5,684 bases of DNA from Candidatus Avimonoglobus intestinipullorum (lineage in GTDB: Bacteria; Bacillota; Clostridia; UBA1381): the NCBI GenBank assembly GCA_018714645.1, contig DVND01000045.1, positions 1 through 5,684 of the forward strand, written 5' to 3'. The notes under the pieces were generated by a model. That model saw only the letters and a program-made list of their open reading frames with translations, had not been told where the DNA came from and did not search any database. Below, piece after piece: positions 1-5,684 of the stretch. Every line of letters starts with the position of its first letter. The first letter of the stretch is position 1. The translations under genes were made by a program, and so were the position numbers.

Positions 1-1
1 C

Positions 2-1969
2 CAACGGAGGAGTGGGAAAAGCATCCGGGGGGTTCTTACGAGAAGGCCGGTTGTGATGTGTATGGTGCTGGCGCTGCTGCTGAACCTGCTTTTGGAAATG
101 CTGGGGAGCCGGTCGGTTTTTTTAGGACTCCGTTTTTTATTTGTCCATCCGGTGATATTCATTTATAATGCGCTGATTATTATGCTGACGCTGTCGGTGG
201 CGTTGTTTTTCAGCTTCCGGCGGCCGTTGCTGCTGACCATATCTTCTGTGTGGATCGGGCTTGGAGTGGCGAACAGCGTGCTGATGAAGTTTAGGAGCAC
301 GCCGCTGTCGGCCATCGACTTTAAAGTGCTCCAGTCGGCTTACAGTATCATTGGCATTTATCTGACGCCGCTCCAGATGGTGTTGATTGGGGTTGCCGTG
401 TTGTGTGTTGCGGCGGGGGTTGTCGTGATGTTCGTCAAAGCGCCGCGGAGCCGCCCGCAGTATAAGAAAGTTGTGCCGGCGCTGATTTTGACTGCCGGTT
501 TTGTGCTGATGCCTGTGAACACGGTGATCAAGGCGGAGGACATGACCTCTAAATATGAGAGCATCACGGACACATACGCGAACTATGGGTTTGCATGCTG
601 CTTTACATACAGTATTTTCAATACGGGCATCGAACAGCCGGAGGAATATAACCGGCAGGAGGTGTTCAATATTTTAGAGGGGCTCAATGTGGCATCCAAT
701 AACCAGCCGCAGGAGCAGCCGAATATCGTGCTGGTGCAGCTGGAGTCGTTTTTTGACCCCGCATACATTAAGGGCGTCACTTATTCTGAGGATCCCGTCC
801 CCGTGTTCCGGCAATTGAAGGAGCAATGCTCTACGGGGTTTTTAAGGGTTCCGGTGGTAGGCGGCGGGACGGCGAACACCGAATTTGAAGTTTTAAGCGG
901 CATGAGCCTGGAATTTTTCGGCATCGGCGAGTATCCTTACAAGACGGCGATTTCGGACCAGCCCTGTGAAAGCGTGAGCTTTGATTTAAAGGAACTGGGC
1001 TATACGGCACATGCGCTGCATAATAATACGGGCACGTTTTATGACAGGAACAAGGTATACGCCAACCTCGGGTTTGACACATTCACCTCCAGCGAATATA
1101 TGCGCGACATTGAACGCAACCCGCTGGGCTGGATCAAGGACAAGGTTTTGGCGGGTGAAATCGAAAAGGCGCTGCAGTCGACGCCGGGGCGGGACTTTGT
1201 CTATGCGGTTTCGGTGCAGCTCCATGGGAAATACCCGGAAGGGCCGGTTTATGAAGATCCGCCGATCCGGGTGCAGGGTGCGGAAAGCCAGAAGATGGAG
1301 AACAGCCTCACCTATTATGTGAACGAGGTCCGGGAGGTCGATGCATTTGTCGGCGAATTGGTGCAGCGGCTTGCAGATGCGCCGGAGCCGACGGTGCTGG
1401 TTTTTTACGGCGACCATCTGCCCTGCCTGGATTTAGAGGAGTCCGAGCTGGAAACCGGCGATCTGTACCAGGCGGAATATGTGATCTGGTCGAATTTTGG
1501 CTTGCCGAAGGAGGACAAGGATGTAGATGCGTTCCAGCTGACGGCGGAGGTCATGGGCCGGCTGGGGATGAATAACGGCATTTTGACGAAGCTGCACCAG
1601 CAGCAGGCCGGGACGCAGGAGTACAAGCAAAACCTAAAGGCGCTGCAGTATGACATGCTGTTTGGCGGGAAATACAGTTATATCGGCCGGAAGGCGCCCA
1701 AGGCCACTGATTTAAAAATGGGGCTGGAGGAACTTTCAATCTCAGCCGTTACGAATGACACAGCGTACGTCTATATCCACGGCACTGGGTTCACGCCCTG
1801 GAGCGTTGTAAAATCCGGAACCCGGCAATGGGAGGATACGGAGTATCTGTCGCCGTCGCTCTTGCGGATCGAGGCGCAGCCTAAAGAAGTAAAAGGCAGT
1901 ATCATTGTGGAGCAGGTCAGCGATAATAAAACGGTTTTGAGCGAAAGCGCGCCATTCCGTTATACATAA
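2..1969 (+). CDS. LTA synthase / MdoB-family membrane sulfatase-fold phosphoglycerol transferase, probably 5'-partial
   Basis: Members of this family sit in the membrane and use an extracellular sulfatase-fold domain to transfer glycerol phosphate from phosphatidylglycerol to a polymer or glycan; the exact acceptor here is unknown. Numbering from GTG 53, hydrophobic segments lie near residues 1-17, 33-54, 58-77, 106-128 and 140-157, the five-helix layout of LtaS. The catalytic domain then shows E231 (LESFFD), the candidate nucleophile T273 (GGGTANTEF), H391 (QLHGKYP) and D454-H455 (FYGDH), matching the metal and catalytic set of LtaS. Residues about 560-638 form an extra beta-rich tail. The reading frame is open to the left edge with no ATG, GTG or TTG between 2 and 52, and that stretch encodes an arginine-rich segment plus the first residues of helix 1, so the true start is probably outside the window. 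GTG 53 or ATG 56, behind AGAAGG at 41-46, is the alternative, but would leave a short helix 1. The family call is strong; the substrate and the start are uncertain. Confidence 0.92.
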   Translation, partial: QRRSGKSIRGVLTRRPVVMCMVLALLLNLLLEMLGSRSVFLGLRFLFVHPVIFIYNALIIMLTLSVALFFSFRRPLLLTISSVWIGLGVANSVLMKFRSTPLSAIDFKVLQSAYSIIGIYLTPLQMVLIGVAVLCVAAGVVVMFVKAPRSRPQYKKVVPALILTAGFVLMPVNTVIKAEDMTSKYESITDTYANYGFACCFTYSIFNTGIEQPEEYNRQEVFNILEGLNVASNNQPQEQPNIVLVQLESFFDPAYIKGVTYSEDPVPVFRQLKEQCSTGFLRVPVVGGGTANTEFEVLSGMSLEFFGIGEYPYKTAISDQPCESVSFDLKELGYTAHALHNNTGTFYDRNKVYANLGFDTFTSSEYMRDIERNPLGWIKDKVLAGEIEKALQSTPGRDFVYAVSVQLHGKYPEGPVYEDPPIRVQGAESQKMENSLTYYVNEVREVDAFVGELVQRLADAPEPTVLVFYGDHLPCLDLEESELETGDLYQAEYVIWSNFGLPKEDKDVDAFQLTAEVMGRLGMNNGILTKLHQQQAGTQEYKQNLKALQYDMLFGGKYSYIGRKAPKATDLKMGLEELSISAVTNDTAYVYIHGTGFTPWSVVKSGTRQWEDTEYLSPSLLRIEAQPKEVKGSIIVEQVSDNKTVLSESAPFRYT

Positions 1970-1995
1970 AGGGCTGTAGGGTTACAGCCCTTTTT
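1968..1995 (+). terminator. Intrinsic terminator of the LTA-synthase-like gene
   Basis: A perfect 8-bp stem GGGCTGTA (1971-1978) / TACAGCCC (1983-1990) has a GGGT loop and is followed by five T. Flanking AAA and TTT can extend the stem. It begins right after the stop codon at 1967-1969 and separates this gene from the next promoter. Confidence 0.93.
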
Positions 1996-2000
1996 CATAT

Positions 2001-2024
2001 AATTGTAAAAGAATATTTTCAATT
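2001..2024. repeat. Imperfect AT-rich palindrome upstream of the citrate synthase promoter
   Basis: The arms AATTG and CAATT flank an A-run and a T-run, making an imperfect 24-bp inverted repeat about 18 bp upstream of the -35 box. It could be a regulator site or an UP-like element. AT-rich DNA forms such palindromes by chance, so function is not established. Confidence 0.25.
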
Positions 2025-2041
2025 TGTTCACAGTCTGCCTG

Positions 2042-2070
2042 TTGCAGGATGTTCTAAAATGAGGTATAAT
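2042..2070 (+). promoter_or_regulatory. Sigma-A-type promoter of the citrate synthase operon
   Basis: TTGCAG (2042-2047), a 17-bp spacer and a perfect TATAAT (2065-2070) place the transcription start near 2077, giving a leader of about 70 nt. The -35 lies inside a small palindrome, CCTG-TTG-CAGG (2038-2048), which could be an operator half or chance. No riboswitch-like or attenuator structure was recognised in the leader. Confidence 0.85.
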
Positions 2071-2146
2071 AATATTATATATACACAAAGTCGGCGGGGA
2101 TTTTCGGAACGCTTTTGGACAATTCCCATGAAAAAGGAGGTATACA

Positions 2147-3487
2147 ATGGCAAATCAAGTACATCAAATTGCAGAATACAGTAAGCGGTGCGGCAACATC
2201 GACCCGGCGCTGTACACCAAGTATGACGTGAAGCGCGGCCTGCGGGATATCAATGGGAAAGGCGTAGTGGCGGGGCTCACTTCCATATCGGAGGTGTGTT
2301 CCACCGAGGTTGTGAATGGGGAGACGGTGCCCTGCGAGGGGAAGCTGTTTTACCGGGGGATCAATGTGGAGGACATCATCCACGGGTTTTTAAAGGATAA
2401 ACGGTTTGGGTTTGAAGAGGTGGTGTATCTGCTGCTTTGCGGGCAGCTGCCGAACAGCGAAGAATTAAAGGAATTCAATGAGCTGTTGGCAGAATACCGG
2501 GAGCTTCCCACGAATTTTGTGCGGGATATTATCATGAAGGCGCCCAGCGACGATATGATGAATACCCTGGCGCGCAGTGTGCTGACGCTGTATTCCTATG
2601 ACAGCAAGCCCAATGACCTGTCGCTGGAAAACGTAATCAGCCAGTGCCTGTCGCTGATTGCGCTGTTCCCGGTGCTGTCGGTCTATGGGTATCAGACCTA
2701 TAAGCATTACCACGACGGGCAGAGCTTGTTTATCCACGCGCCTGCGGAGCAGCTGTCGACGGCGGAAAACATCCTGCACCTGCTGCGCCAGGACAGCCGG
2801 TACACCGACCTGGAGGCGCGGGTGCTGGATATGGCGCTGGTGCTGCATGCGGAGCATGGCGGCGGCAATAACTCCTCGTTTACAACGCGGGTTGTCACCT
2901 CCTCCGGGACGGATACCTATTCCGCCATTGCGGCGGCGCTGGGCTCCCTGAAAGGGCCGAAGCACGGCGGCGCCAACATTAAAGTGGTGCGCATGTTTGA
3001 GGATTTGAAGGAGCATGTGAAGGACTGGAAGGATGACGCCCAGATCGAGCGCTATCTGGAAGCACTTTTGCATAAGGAAGCGTTTGATCATGCGGGGTTG
3101 ATCTATGGCATGGGGCACGCGGTGTATTCTGTTTCCGACCCGCGCGCGGTGATGTTTAAATCCTTTGTGGAGAAGCTGGCAGCCGAAAAGGGGAGAGCAG
3201 ATGAATATGCACTCTATACAAGTGTGGAGCGGATTGCCCAGAAAGTGATAGCAAAAGAGCGGAAAATTTACAAGGGCGTCAGCGCCAACGTGGATTTTTA
3301 CAGCGGCTTTGCTTATAATATGCTGGGGTTGCCGACGGAATTGTTCACGCCCATTTTCGCCATTGCCAGGATTGCGGGCTGGAGCGCGCACCGGATTGAA
3401 GAGCTGGTGCATGCCGGAAAAATTATCCGGCCGGCGTATAAGAGTGTGGTAGAGCGCATACCCTATACAAAAATGGAAGACCGCTAA
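2147..3487 (+). CDS. gltA: Citrate synthase (citrate/2-methylcitrate synthase family)
   Basis: It condenses acetyl-CoA with oxaloacetate to citrate and CoA in the cytoplasm. In a fermentative anaerobe this most likely feeds the oxidative branch to 2-oxoglutarate and glutamate. The 446-residue length suits the family. The catalytic triad is visible: H273 (GPKHGGAN), H324 (GMGHAVY) and D383 (NVDFYSG). Oxaloacetate/citrate ligands are H237 (HAEHGGG), R333 (DPRA), R408 (IARIAGW) and R428 (IIRPAY). The usual GHRVYK motif reads GHAVYS, so the arginine after the catalytic histidine is alanine. The N-terminal region of about 40 residues before the core is longer than in short archaeal-type enzymes. 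ATG 2147 follows AAGGAGG (2134-2140) with a 6-nt gap, so the start is well supported. It is the first gene of an apparent operon, with only 18 nt and no terminator before the next gene. A methylcitrate synthase is possible, but no prp genes are in view. This is Si-type sequence, not the unrelated Re-citrate synthase. Confidence 0.95.
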   Translation: MANQVHQIAEYSKRCGNIDPALYTKYDVKRGLRDINGKGVVAGLTSISEVCSTEVVNGETVPCEGKLFYRGINVEDIIHGFLKDKRFGFEEVVYLLLCGQLPNSEELKEFNELLAEYRELPTNFVRDIIMKAPSDDMMNTLARSVLTLYSYDSKPNDLSLENVISQCLSLIALFPVLSVYGYQTYKHYHDGQSLFIHAPAEQLSTAENILHLLRQDSRYTDLEARVLDMALVLHAEHGGGNNSSFTTRVVTSSGTDTYSAIAAALGSLKGPKHGGANIKVVRMFEDLKEHVKDWKDDAQIERYLEALLHKEAFDHAGLIYGMGHAVYSVSDPRAVMFKSFVEKLAAEKGRADEYALYTSVERIAQKVIAKERKIYKGVSANVDFYSGFAYNMLGLPTELFTPIFAIARIAGWSAHRIEELVHAGKIIRPAYKSVVERIPYTKMEDR

Positions 3488-3505
3488 AAGGGATTGTGAT
3501 ATGGC

Positions 3506-4090
3506 GTGAATGTGTATGACTTTGACAATACAATTTATGATGGGGAGAGTGTGATTGATTTTTTCTTTTTCTGTCTGAAAAAGAAGCCGGCGCTGGCGAA
3601 GCTGCTGCCGGTGGTGGTTTCTACATGGGTCAAGTATAAGCTTTGTGTTGTCAGCCTGGAGGAATTGACCGTCCGCGCGGAAAAATACGCGTGCCGCTTT
3701 TTGCGGGAAGCGGGGGAGCTGCGGGCGGGCGTCCGGGAATTTTGGGATACGCATGAACGGAAGATCAAGCCTTTTTATAAAAACCTGCAGCGGGAGGATG
3801 ACCTTGTCTTATCAGCCTCCTGCGATTTTCTCCTGGATGAAATTTGCCGGCGCATTGGAATAAAAAACTGTATTGCATCATCGATTGATACAGAGACGGG
3901 TAAAATTAATTTTATATGCTATCATCGAAATAAGGTGGCGCTGTTCCGGCAGTCGTACCCGGATGCGGTTGTGGACAATTTTTACACGGATTCCAAAAAT
4001 GATTTGCCGATGATGCGCCTGGCGCGGAATGCATATCTGGTAAAGGGCAATAAAATTACAAAAATGCAATTGAAAGAGGGAGCGGAATGA
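3506..4090 (+). CDS. HAD-superfamily phosphatase (HAD-IB / phosphoserine-phosphatase-like)
   Basis: This is a 194-residue cytosolic phosphatase candidate with all four HAD motifs. Motif I is DFDNT (D5 nucleophile, D7 acid/base), motif II is S103 in LVLSAS, motif III is K143 in RNKVALF, and motif IV is D162 and D166 in TDSKNDLP. Residues about 15-75 form a helical cap rich in aromatic and hydrophobic residues, as in HAD-IB proteins related to SerB and PgpC. The substrate cannot be read from sequence: a phospholipid phosphate, phosphoserine or a small phosphometabolite are all possible. GTG 3506 is chosen because an in-frame TGA lies at 3497-3499 and because MNVYDFD puts motif I at the usual distance from the N-terminus. 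The AAAAGGGA at 3486-3493 is rather far from that GTG. The gene follows citrate synthase by 18 nt and overlaps the Nudix gene by ATGA, so the three are probably cotranscribed. Confidence 0.88.
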   Translation: MNVYDFDNTIYDGESVIDFFFFCLKKKPALAKLLPVVVSTWVKYKLCVVSLEELTVRAEKYACRFLREAGELRAGVREFWDTHERKIKPFYKNLQREDDLVLSASCDFLLDEICRRIGIKNCIASSIDTETGKINFICYHRNKVALFRQSYPDAVVDNFYTDSKNDLPMMRLARNAYLVKGNKITKMQLKEGAE

Positions 4091-4497
4091 CAGTTGAAAA
4101 ATCCTGCGGAGCGGTGGTGTTCCGCGGCGAACGTGACAATCCCGAATACCTGTTGATCCTGAACCGTAAAGGGGCTGCTGCGGGGCACTGGGGTTTCCCG
4201 AAGGGGCATGTAGAAGGGGATGAAACAGAGCACGAGACGGCCGTACGGGAAATTTTTGAGGAAACAGGGCTGGAAGTGGAGTTTATGGAGGGATTCCGGC
4301 AGGTCACCACTTATATGCCGAAGCCTGAGGTGGTAAAGGACGTGGTGTATTTCCTGGCACGCGCCGTAACGGATATGGTGGCGCTGCAGGCTGCGGAGGT
4401 GGCGGATTATAAATGGTGCGGCTATAGCGAGGCGCTGAAGCTGCTCAGTTATGACAACCGGATTTTAAAAGAAGCAAACCAATACTTAAACGGCTGA
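4087..4497 (+). CDS. Nudix hydrolase, Ap4A-hydrolase-like
   Basis: This 136-residue Nudix protein hydrolyses a nucleoside diphosphate linked to another moiety. The complete Nudix box G40-x5-E46-x7-R54-E55-x2-E58-E59-x-G61 is present. The opening CGAVVF, the WGFPKGH run just before the box and the short length resemble asymmetric diadenosine tetraphosphate hydrolases of the bis(5'-nucleosyl)-tetraphosphatase type; that substrate is inferred from resemblance only. The start ATG overlaps the HAD stop codon (ATGA), and AGAGGGAG at 4075-4082 lies just upstream, so translation is probably coupled. It is the last gene of the operon: its TGA lies within the terminator stem and its stop is two bases from the convergent bioY stop. 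A general house-cleaning role is the alternative. Confidence 0.92.
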   Translation: MTVEKSCGAVVFRGERDNPEYLLILNRKGAAAGHWGFPKGHVEGDETEHETAVREIFEETGLEVEFMEGFRQVTTYMPKPEVVKDVVYFLARAVTDMVALQAAEVADYKWCGYSEALKLLSYDNRILKEANQYLNG

Positions 4498-4521
4498 CGT
4501 CATGAGGACGCCAGCCGTTTT
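4491..4521 (+). terminator. Shared terminator between convergent Nudix and bioY genes
   Basis: CGGCTG-A-CGTC (4491-4501) pairs with GACG-C-CAGCCG (4507-4517) around an ATGAG loop, with a single A/C mismatch, followed by TTTT (4518-4521). The stem includes both stop codons (TGA 4495-4497 on +, TGA at 4502-4500 on -). On the minus strand the hairpin is followed by only three T, so it is likely stronger for the rightward operon but may serve both. Confidence 0.85.
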
Positions 4522-5039
4522 CTTACGGGGATGCCGATTGCACATGCAAGCACGCATTTTAAAAGGTCGAAGGGGATAAAAGGAAAGACACACAGCGCCA
4601 GCCCTTGCAGCAGTGTTTTATCCGCTGTGAACATGTACTGGATGGTGCCGAAGAGATAACAGAGGATCACGCCGGCAGCACAGCTTAAAAATAGCAGGAT
4701 TGTAGATTTTATGGTGTTACCGGGAATATGGTCGGCGCAGAAGCCCACAAGCAGTGCGGTAACGATGTAACCGGTGATATACCCGCCGGTGGGGCCGGCC
4801 AGCACCTGGAAACCGCCTTTAAACCCGCTGAATACGGGAAGCCCCACCGCGCCGAGCAGGATAAAAACCAGGACGGAAATCACGCTTTTTTTGCATCCAA
4901 GAATAATTGCGCATAGGAGGATTCCCAAAACGCCCAGAGTGAAGGGAATGGCGCCGGCCGGGATGGCGATAATAGAAAAAACGCATAAAATTGCAGCAAA
5001 AACGGCACACTGAATCATGTCTTTTGTTTTGAAGCGCAT
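4500..5039 (-). CDS. bioY: Biotin ECF transporter S component BioY
   Basis: BioY is the membrane protein that binds biotin and, with the shared energy-coupling module (EcfT plus two ATPases, not in this window), imports it. The 179-residue protein is almost entirely hydrophobic with about six helices. Diagnostic motifs are GLPVFSG (66-72), the glycine-rich GPTGGYITGY (82-91) and the C-terminal PFIPFDLLK (153-161) with D158 and K161, positions typical of BioY biotin contacts. It ends in a basic tail, RKRLASS. The start was moved from the longest possible reading frame (5090) to ATG 5039: AAGGGG at 5053-5048 sits 8 nt upstream of it, MRFKTKDM gives a normal cytoplasmic N-terminus, and the consensus promoter at 5100-5072 implies the 5090 start would not be transcribed. 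It is monocistronic here, divergent from the tRNA-fMet unit and convergent with the Nudix gene. No bio biosynthetic genes are in view, so the job is probably vitamin scavenging. Confidence 0.94.
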   Translation of the reverse strand: MRFKTKDMIQCAVFAAILCVFSIIAIPAGAIPFTLGVLGILLCAIILGCKKSVISVLVFILLGAVGLPVFSGFKGGFQVLAGPTGGYITGYIVTALLVGFCADHIPGNTIKSTILLFLSCAAGVILCYLFGTIQYMFTADKTLLQGLALCVFPFIPFDLLKCVLACAIGIPVRKRLASS

Positions 5040-5071
5040 GATAACATCCCCTTTTCCTTTTGGATGTGGCA

Positions 5072-5100
5072 ATTGTATCATGTGAATCAAGAATTGTCAA
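5072..5100 (-). promoter_or_regulatory. Sigma-A-type promoter of bioY
   Basis: Read on the minus strand: a perfect TTGACA (5100-5095), a 17-bp spacer and TACAAT (5077-5072). The predicted transcript starts near 5065, only about 25 nt before the bioY ATG, leaving no room for a riboswitch. Control is therefore more likely by a DNA-binding repressor. Confidence 0.88.
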
Positions 5101-5103
5101 CAA
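5072..5103 (-). promoter_or_regulatory. Candidate BirA-type biotin operator over the bioY promoter
   Basis: On the minus strand TTGTTGAC (5103-5096) is followed after 15 nt by TGATACAAT (5080-5072). The left half matches 7 of 8 bases of the Firmicute BirA half-site TTGTTAAC; the right half is clearly degenerate. Spacing and position, covering both -35 and -10, are those of known biotin operators, but the weak right half and overlap with promoter consensus keep this tentative. Confidence 0.25.
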
Positions 5104-5142
5104 GAAATAAAAAATAAGTTTACAATTTTTTTGTGTTATATA

Positions 5143-5171
5143 TTGACTCTGCTTATGTTGTGTGCTATAAT
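5143..5171 (+). promoter_or_regulatory. Sigma-A-type promoter of the tRNA-fMet unit
   Basis: TTGACT (5143-5148), a 17-bp spacer and a perfect TATAAT (5166-5171). Transcription would start near 5178, so the primary transcript carries about 100 nt of leader, including the truncated tRNA copy, before the mature tRNA. Confidence 0.88.
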
Positions 5172-5191
5172 AATAGAGCGCTAAAAATTTG

Positions 5192-5354
<163 letters not shown>

Positions 5355-5356
5355 GC

Positions 5357-5389
5357 AAACCCTGTAATCTCAATGGTTACAGGGTTTTT
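5357..5389 (+). terminator. Intrinsic terminator of the tRNA-fMet transcript
   Basis: AAACCCTGTAA (5357-5367) pairs perfectly with TTACAGGGTTT (5377-5387) around a 9-nt loop and runs into five T (5385-5389). It starts two nt after the encoded CCA. Confidence 0.93.
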
Positions 5390-5424
5390 ACTTTTCTTTC
5401 CACCTCGAAAATTTCAAAAAATAA

Positions 5425-5532
5425 TTATAAGGAAATTATAAGGAAAATTGAAAAATGAGCTGCTATATCAGCAATGTTTCAAAGTGCTTTTTGACCTGTG
5501 TTTTTAGCGTTTCCTTATAATTTTCCTTATAA
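5425..5532. repeat. Tandem and inverted TTATAAGGAAA repeats
   Basis: TTATAAGGAAA occurs twice head-to-tail at 5425-5435 and 5436-5446. Its reverse complement TTTCCTTATAA occurs twice at 5510-5520 and, one base later, 5522-5532. Two direct pairs thus face each other across about 63 bp. The interior holds a small palindrome, TGCT-ATATC-AGCA (5461-5473). The layout suggests paired binding sites for a dimeric or multimeric protein, or the ends of a lost element; neither is proven. Confidence 0.75.
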
Positions 5533-5569
5533 CGAGAATAATTTGCAAACATACTCATTAAAAGGCAAT

Positions 5570-5597
5570 AAAAAAATCCCTGCTGATTCAGCAAGGA
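5570..5597 (-). terminator. Minus-strand intrinsic terminator with no gene in view
   Basis: On the minus strand TCCTTGCT-GAATC-AGCAGGGA (5597-5577) forms an 8-bp stem, one pair being U:G, followed by seven T. On the plus strand that pair becomes a C/A mismatch and no T-run follows (TAATTTG), so the direction is clearly leftward. It would end a transcript entering from the right. Confidence 0.65.
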
Positions 5598-5653
5598 TAA
5601 TTTGGGCGTGTGAAGTTTTGGACCTGTTGACAAAGTAGACGAAACCGGCTTTT

Positions 5654-5673
5654 TATGGTAAAATAGAACCATA
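5654..5673 (+). promoter_or_regulatory. Possible extended -10 promoter inside a palindrome
   Basis: TAAAAT (5659-5664) is preceded by TGG (an extended -10 TGn) and lies in a perfect inverted repeat, TATGGT (5654-5659) / ACCATA (5668-5673), with an 8-nt spacer. TTGACA at 5627-5632 is too far (26 bp) to be its -35. If real, an operator-binding repressor could control a rightward gene beyond the edge. Confidence 0.4.
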
Positions 5674-5679
5674 GGGAGG
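5674..5679 (+). promoter_or_regulatory. Shine-Dalgarno-like GGGAGG at the right edge
   Basis: GGGAGG ends five bases before the window edge. A start codon would fall just outside. With the preceding -10-like element this hints at a rightward gene with a very short leader. Confidence 0.4.
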
Positions 5680-5684
5680 CGGAT

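Larger units (their letters stand above)
5355..5684. other. 330-bp gene-free stretch
   Basis: No convincing gene was found. In order it holds the tRNA terminator, a paired 11-mer repeat cluster (5425-5532), a leftward-type terminator (5570-5597), and a possible promoter and Shine-Dalgarno sequence at the right edge. A 69-codon minus-strand frame (5672-5463) crosses the terminator and repeats, has no recognisable domain, and is not called. Confidence 0.7.

Noticed and set aside
2465..3754. Long (429-codon) minus-strand frame opposite citrate synthase and the HAD gene
   Set aside because: It is antisense to two genes with intact catalytic motifs; its His/Arg/Gln-rich composition is typical of shadow translation of GC-biased codons.
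5040..5090. 17-residue N-terminal extension of BioY
   Set aside because: The upstream ATG codons at 5090 and 5081 lie before the predicted transcription start near 5065, while ATG 5039 has a well-placed AAGGGG.
5627..5664. TTGACA plus TAAAAT as a standard promoter
   Set aside because: The spacer would be 26 bp. Only the extended -10 element remains plausible.
5463..5672. 69-codon minus-strand reading frame
   Set aside because: It runs through the leftward terminator, the 11-mer repeats and the promoter-like palindrome, has no recognisable domain or good ribosome site, and looks like a chance frame in AT-rich DNA.

Overview
The window looks like a chromosomal housekeeping stretch from a low-to-medium-GC Gram-positive anaerobe of the Clostridia, most like Lachnospiraceae or a relative. 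The evidence is consensus sigma-A-type promoters, strong GGAGG ribosome binding sites, an LTA-synthase-type membrane sulfatase, a Firmicute-style BioY, and a citrate synthase with the GHAVY variant motif. This placement is inferred from sequence character; no database search was run.

Layout, left to right. (1) Positions 2-1969 (+) hold a polytopic membrane enzyme of the lipoteichoic acid synthase / MdoB family, probably cut at its 5' end by the window edge. It is closed by a clear intrinsic terminator at 1968-1995. (2) A consensus promoter (2042-2070) drives an apparent three-gene operon: citrate synthase (2147-3487), a small HAD-family phosphatase (3506-4090) and a Nudix hydrolase (4087-4497). 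The last two overlap by ATGA. (3) The operon converges on bioY (4500-5039, -), the biotin-binding S component of an ECF transporter. The two stop codons are two bases apart, and one terminator hairpin covers both gene ends. (4) From the intergenic region upstream of bioY, consensus promoters fire outward: one leftward into bioY, one rightward into an initiator tRNA-fMet gene (5278-5354). (5) The last 330 bases carry the tRNA terminator, an unusual set of direct and inverted 11-mers, a minus-strand-type terminator, and a possible promoter and ribosome binding site for a gene just beyond the right edge.

Functionally the genes cover cell-envelope polymer synthesis, entry of acetyl-CoA into citrate (towards 2-oxoglutarate and glutamate), nucleotide or phosphate-ester clean-up, biotin uptake and translation initiation. 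Nothing seen here is a defence system, CRISPR array or intact mobile element.

The most unusual structure is in the tRNA-fMet leader. A 43-nt near-perfect copy of the tRNA's 5' half lies 82 bp upstream of the real gene, ends exactly at the anticodon loop/stem boundary, and is followed by a sequence that can pair back onto it. The repeat cluster at 5425-5532 is the second point worth attention.
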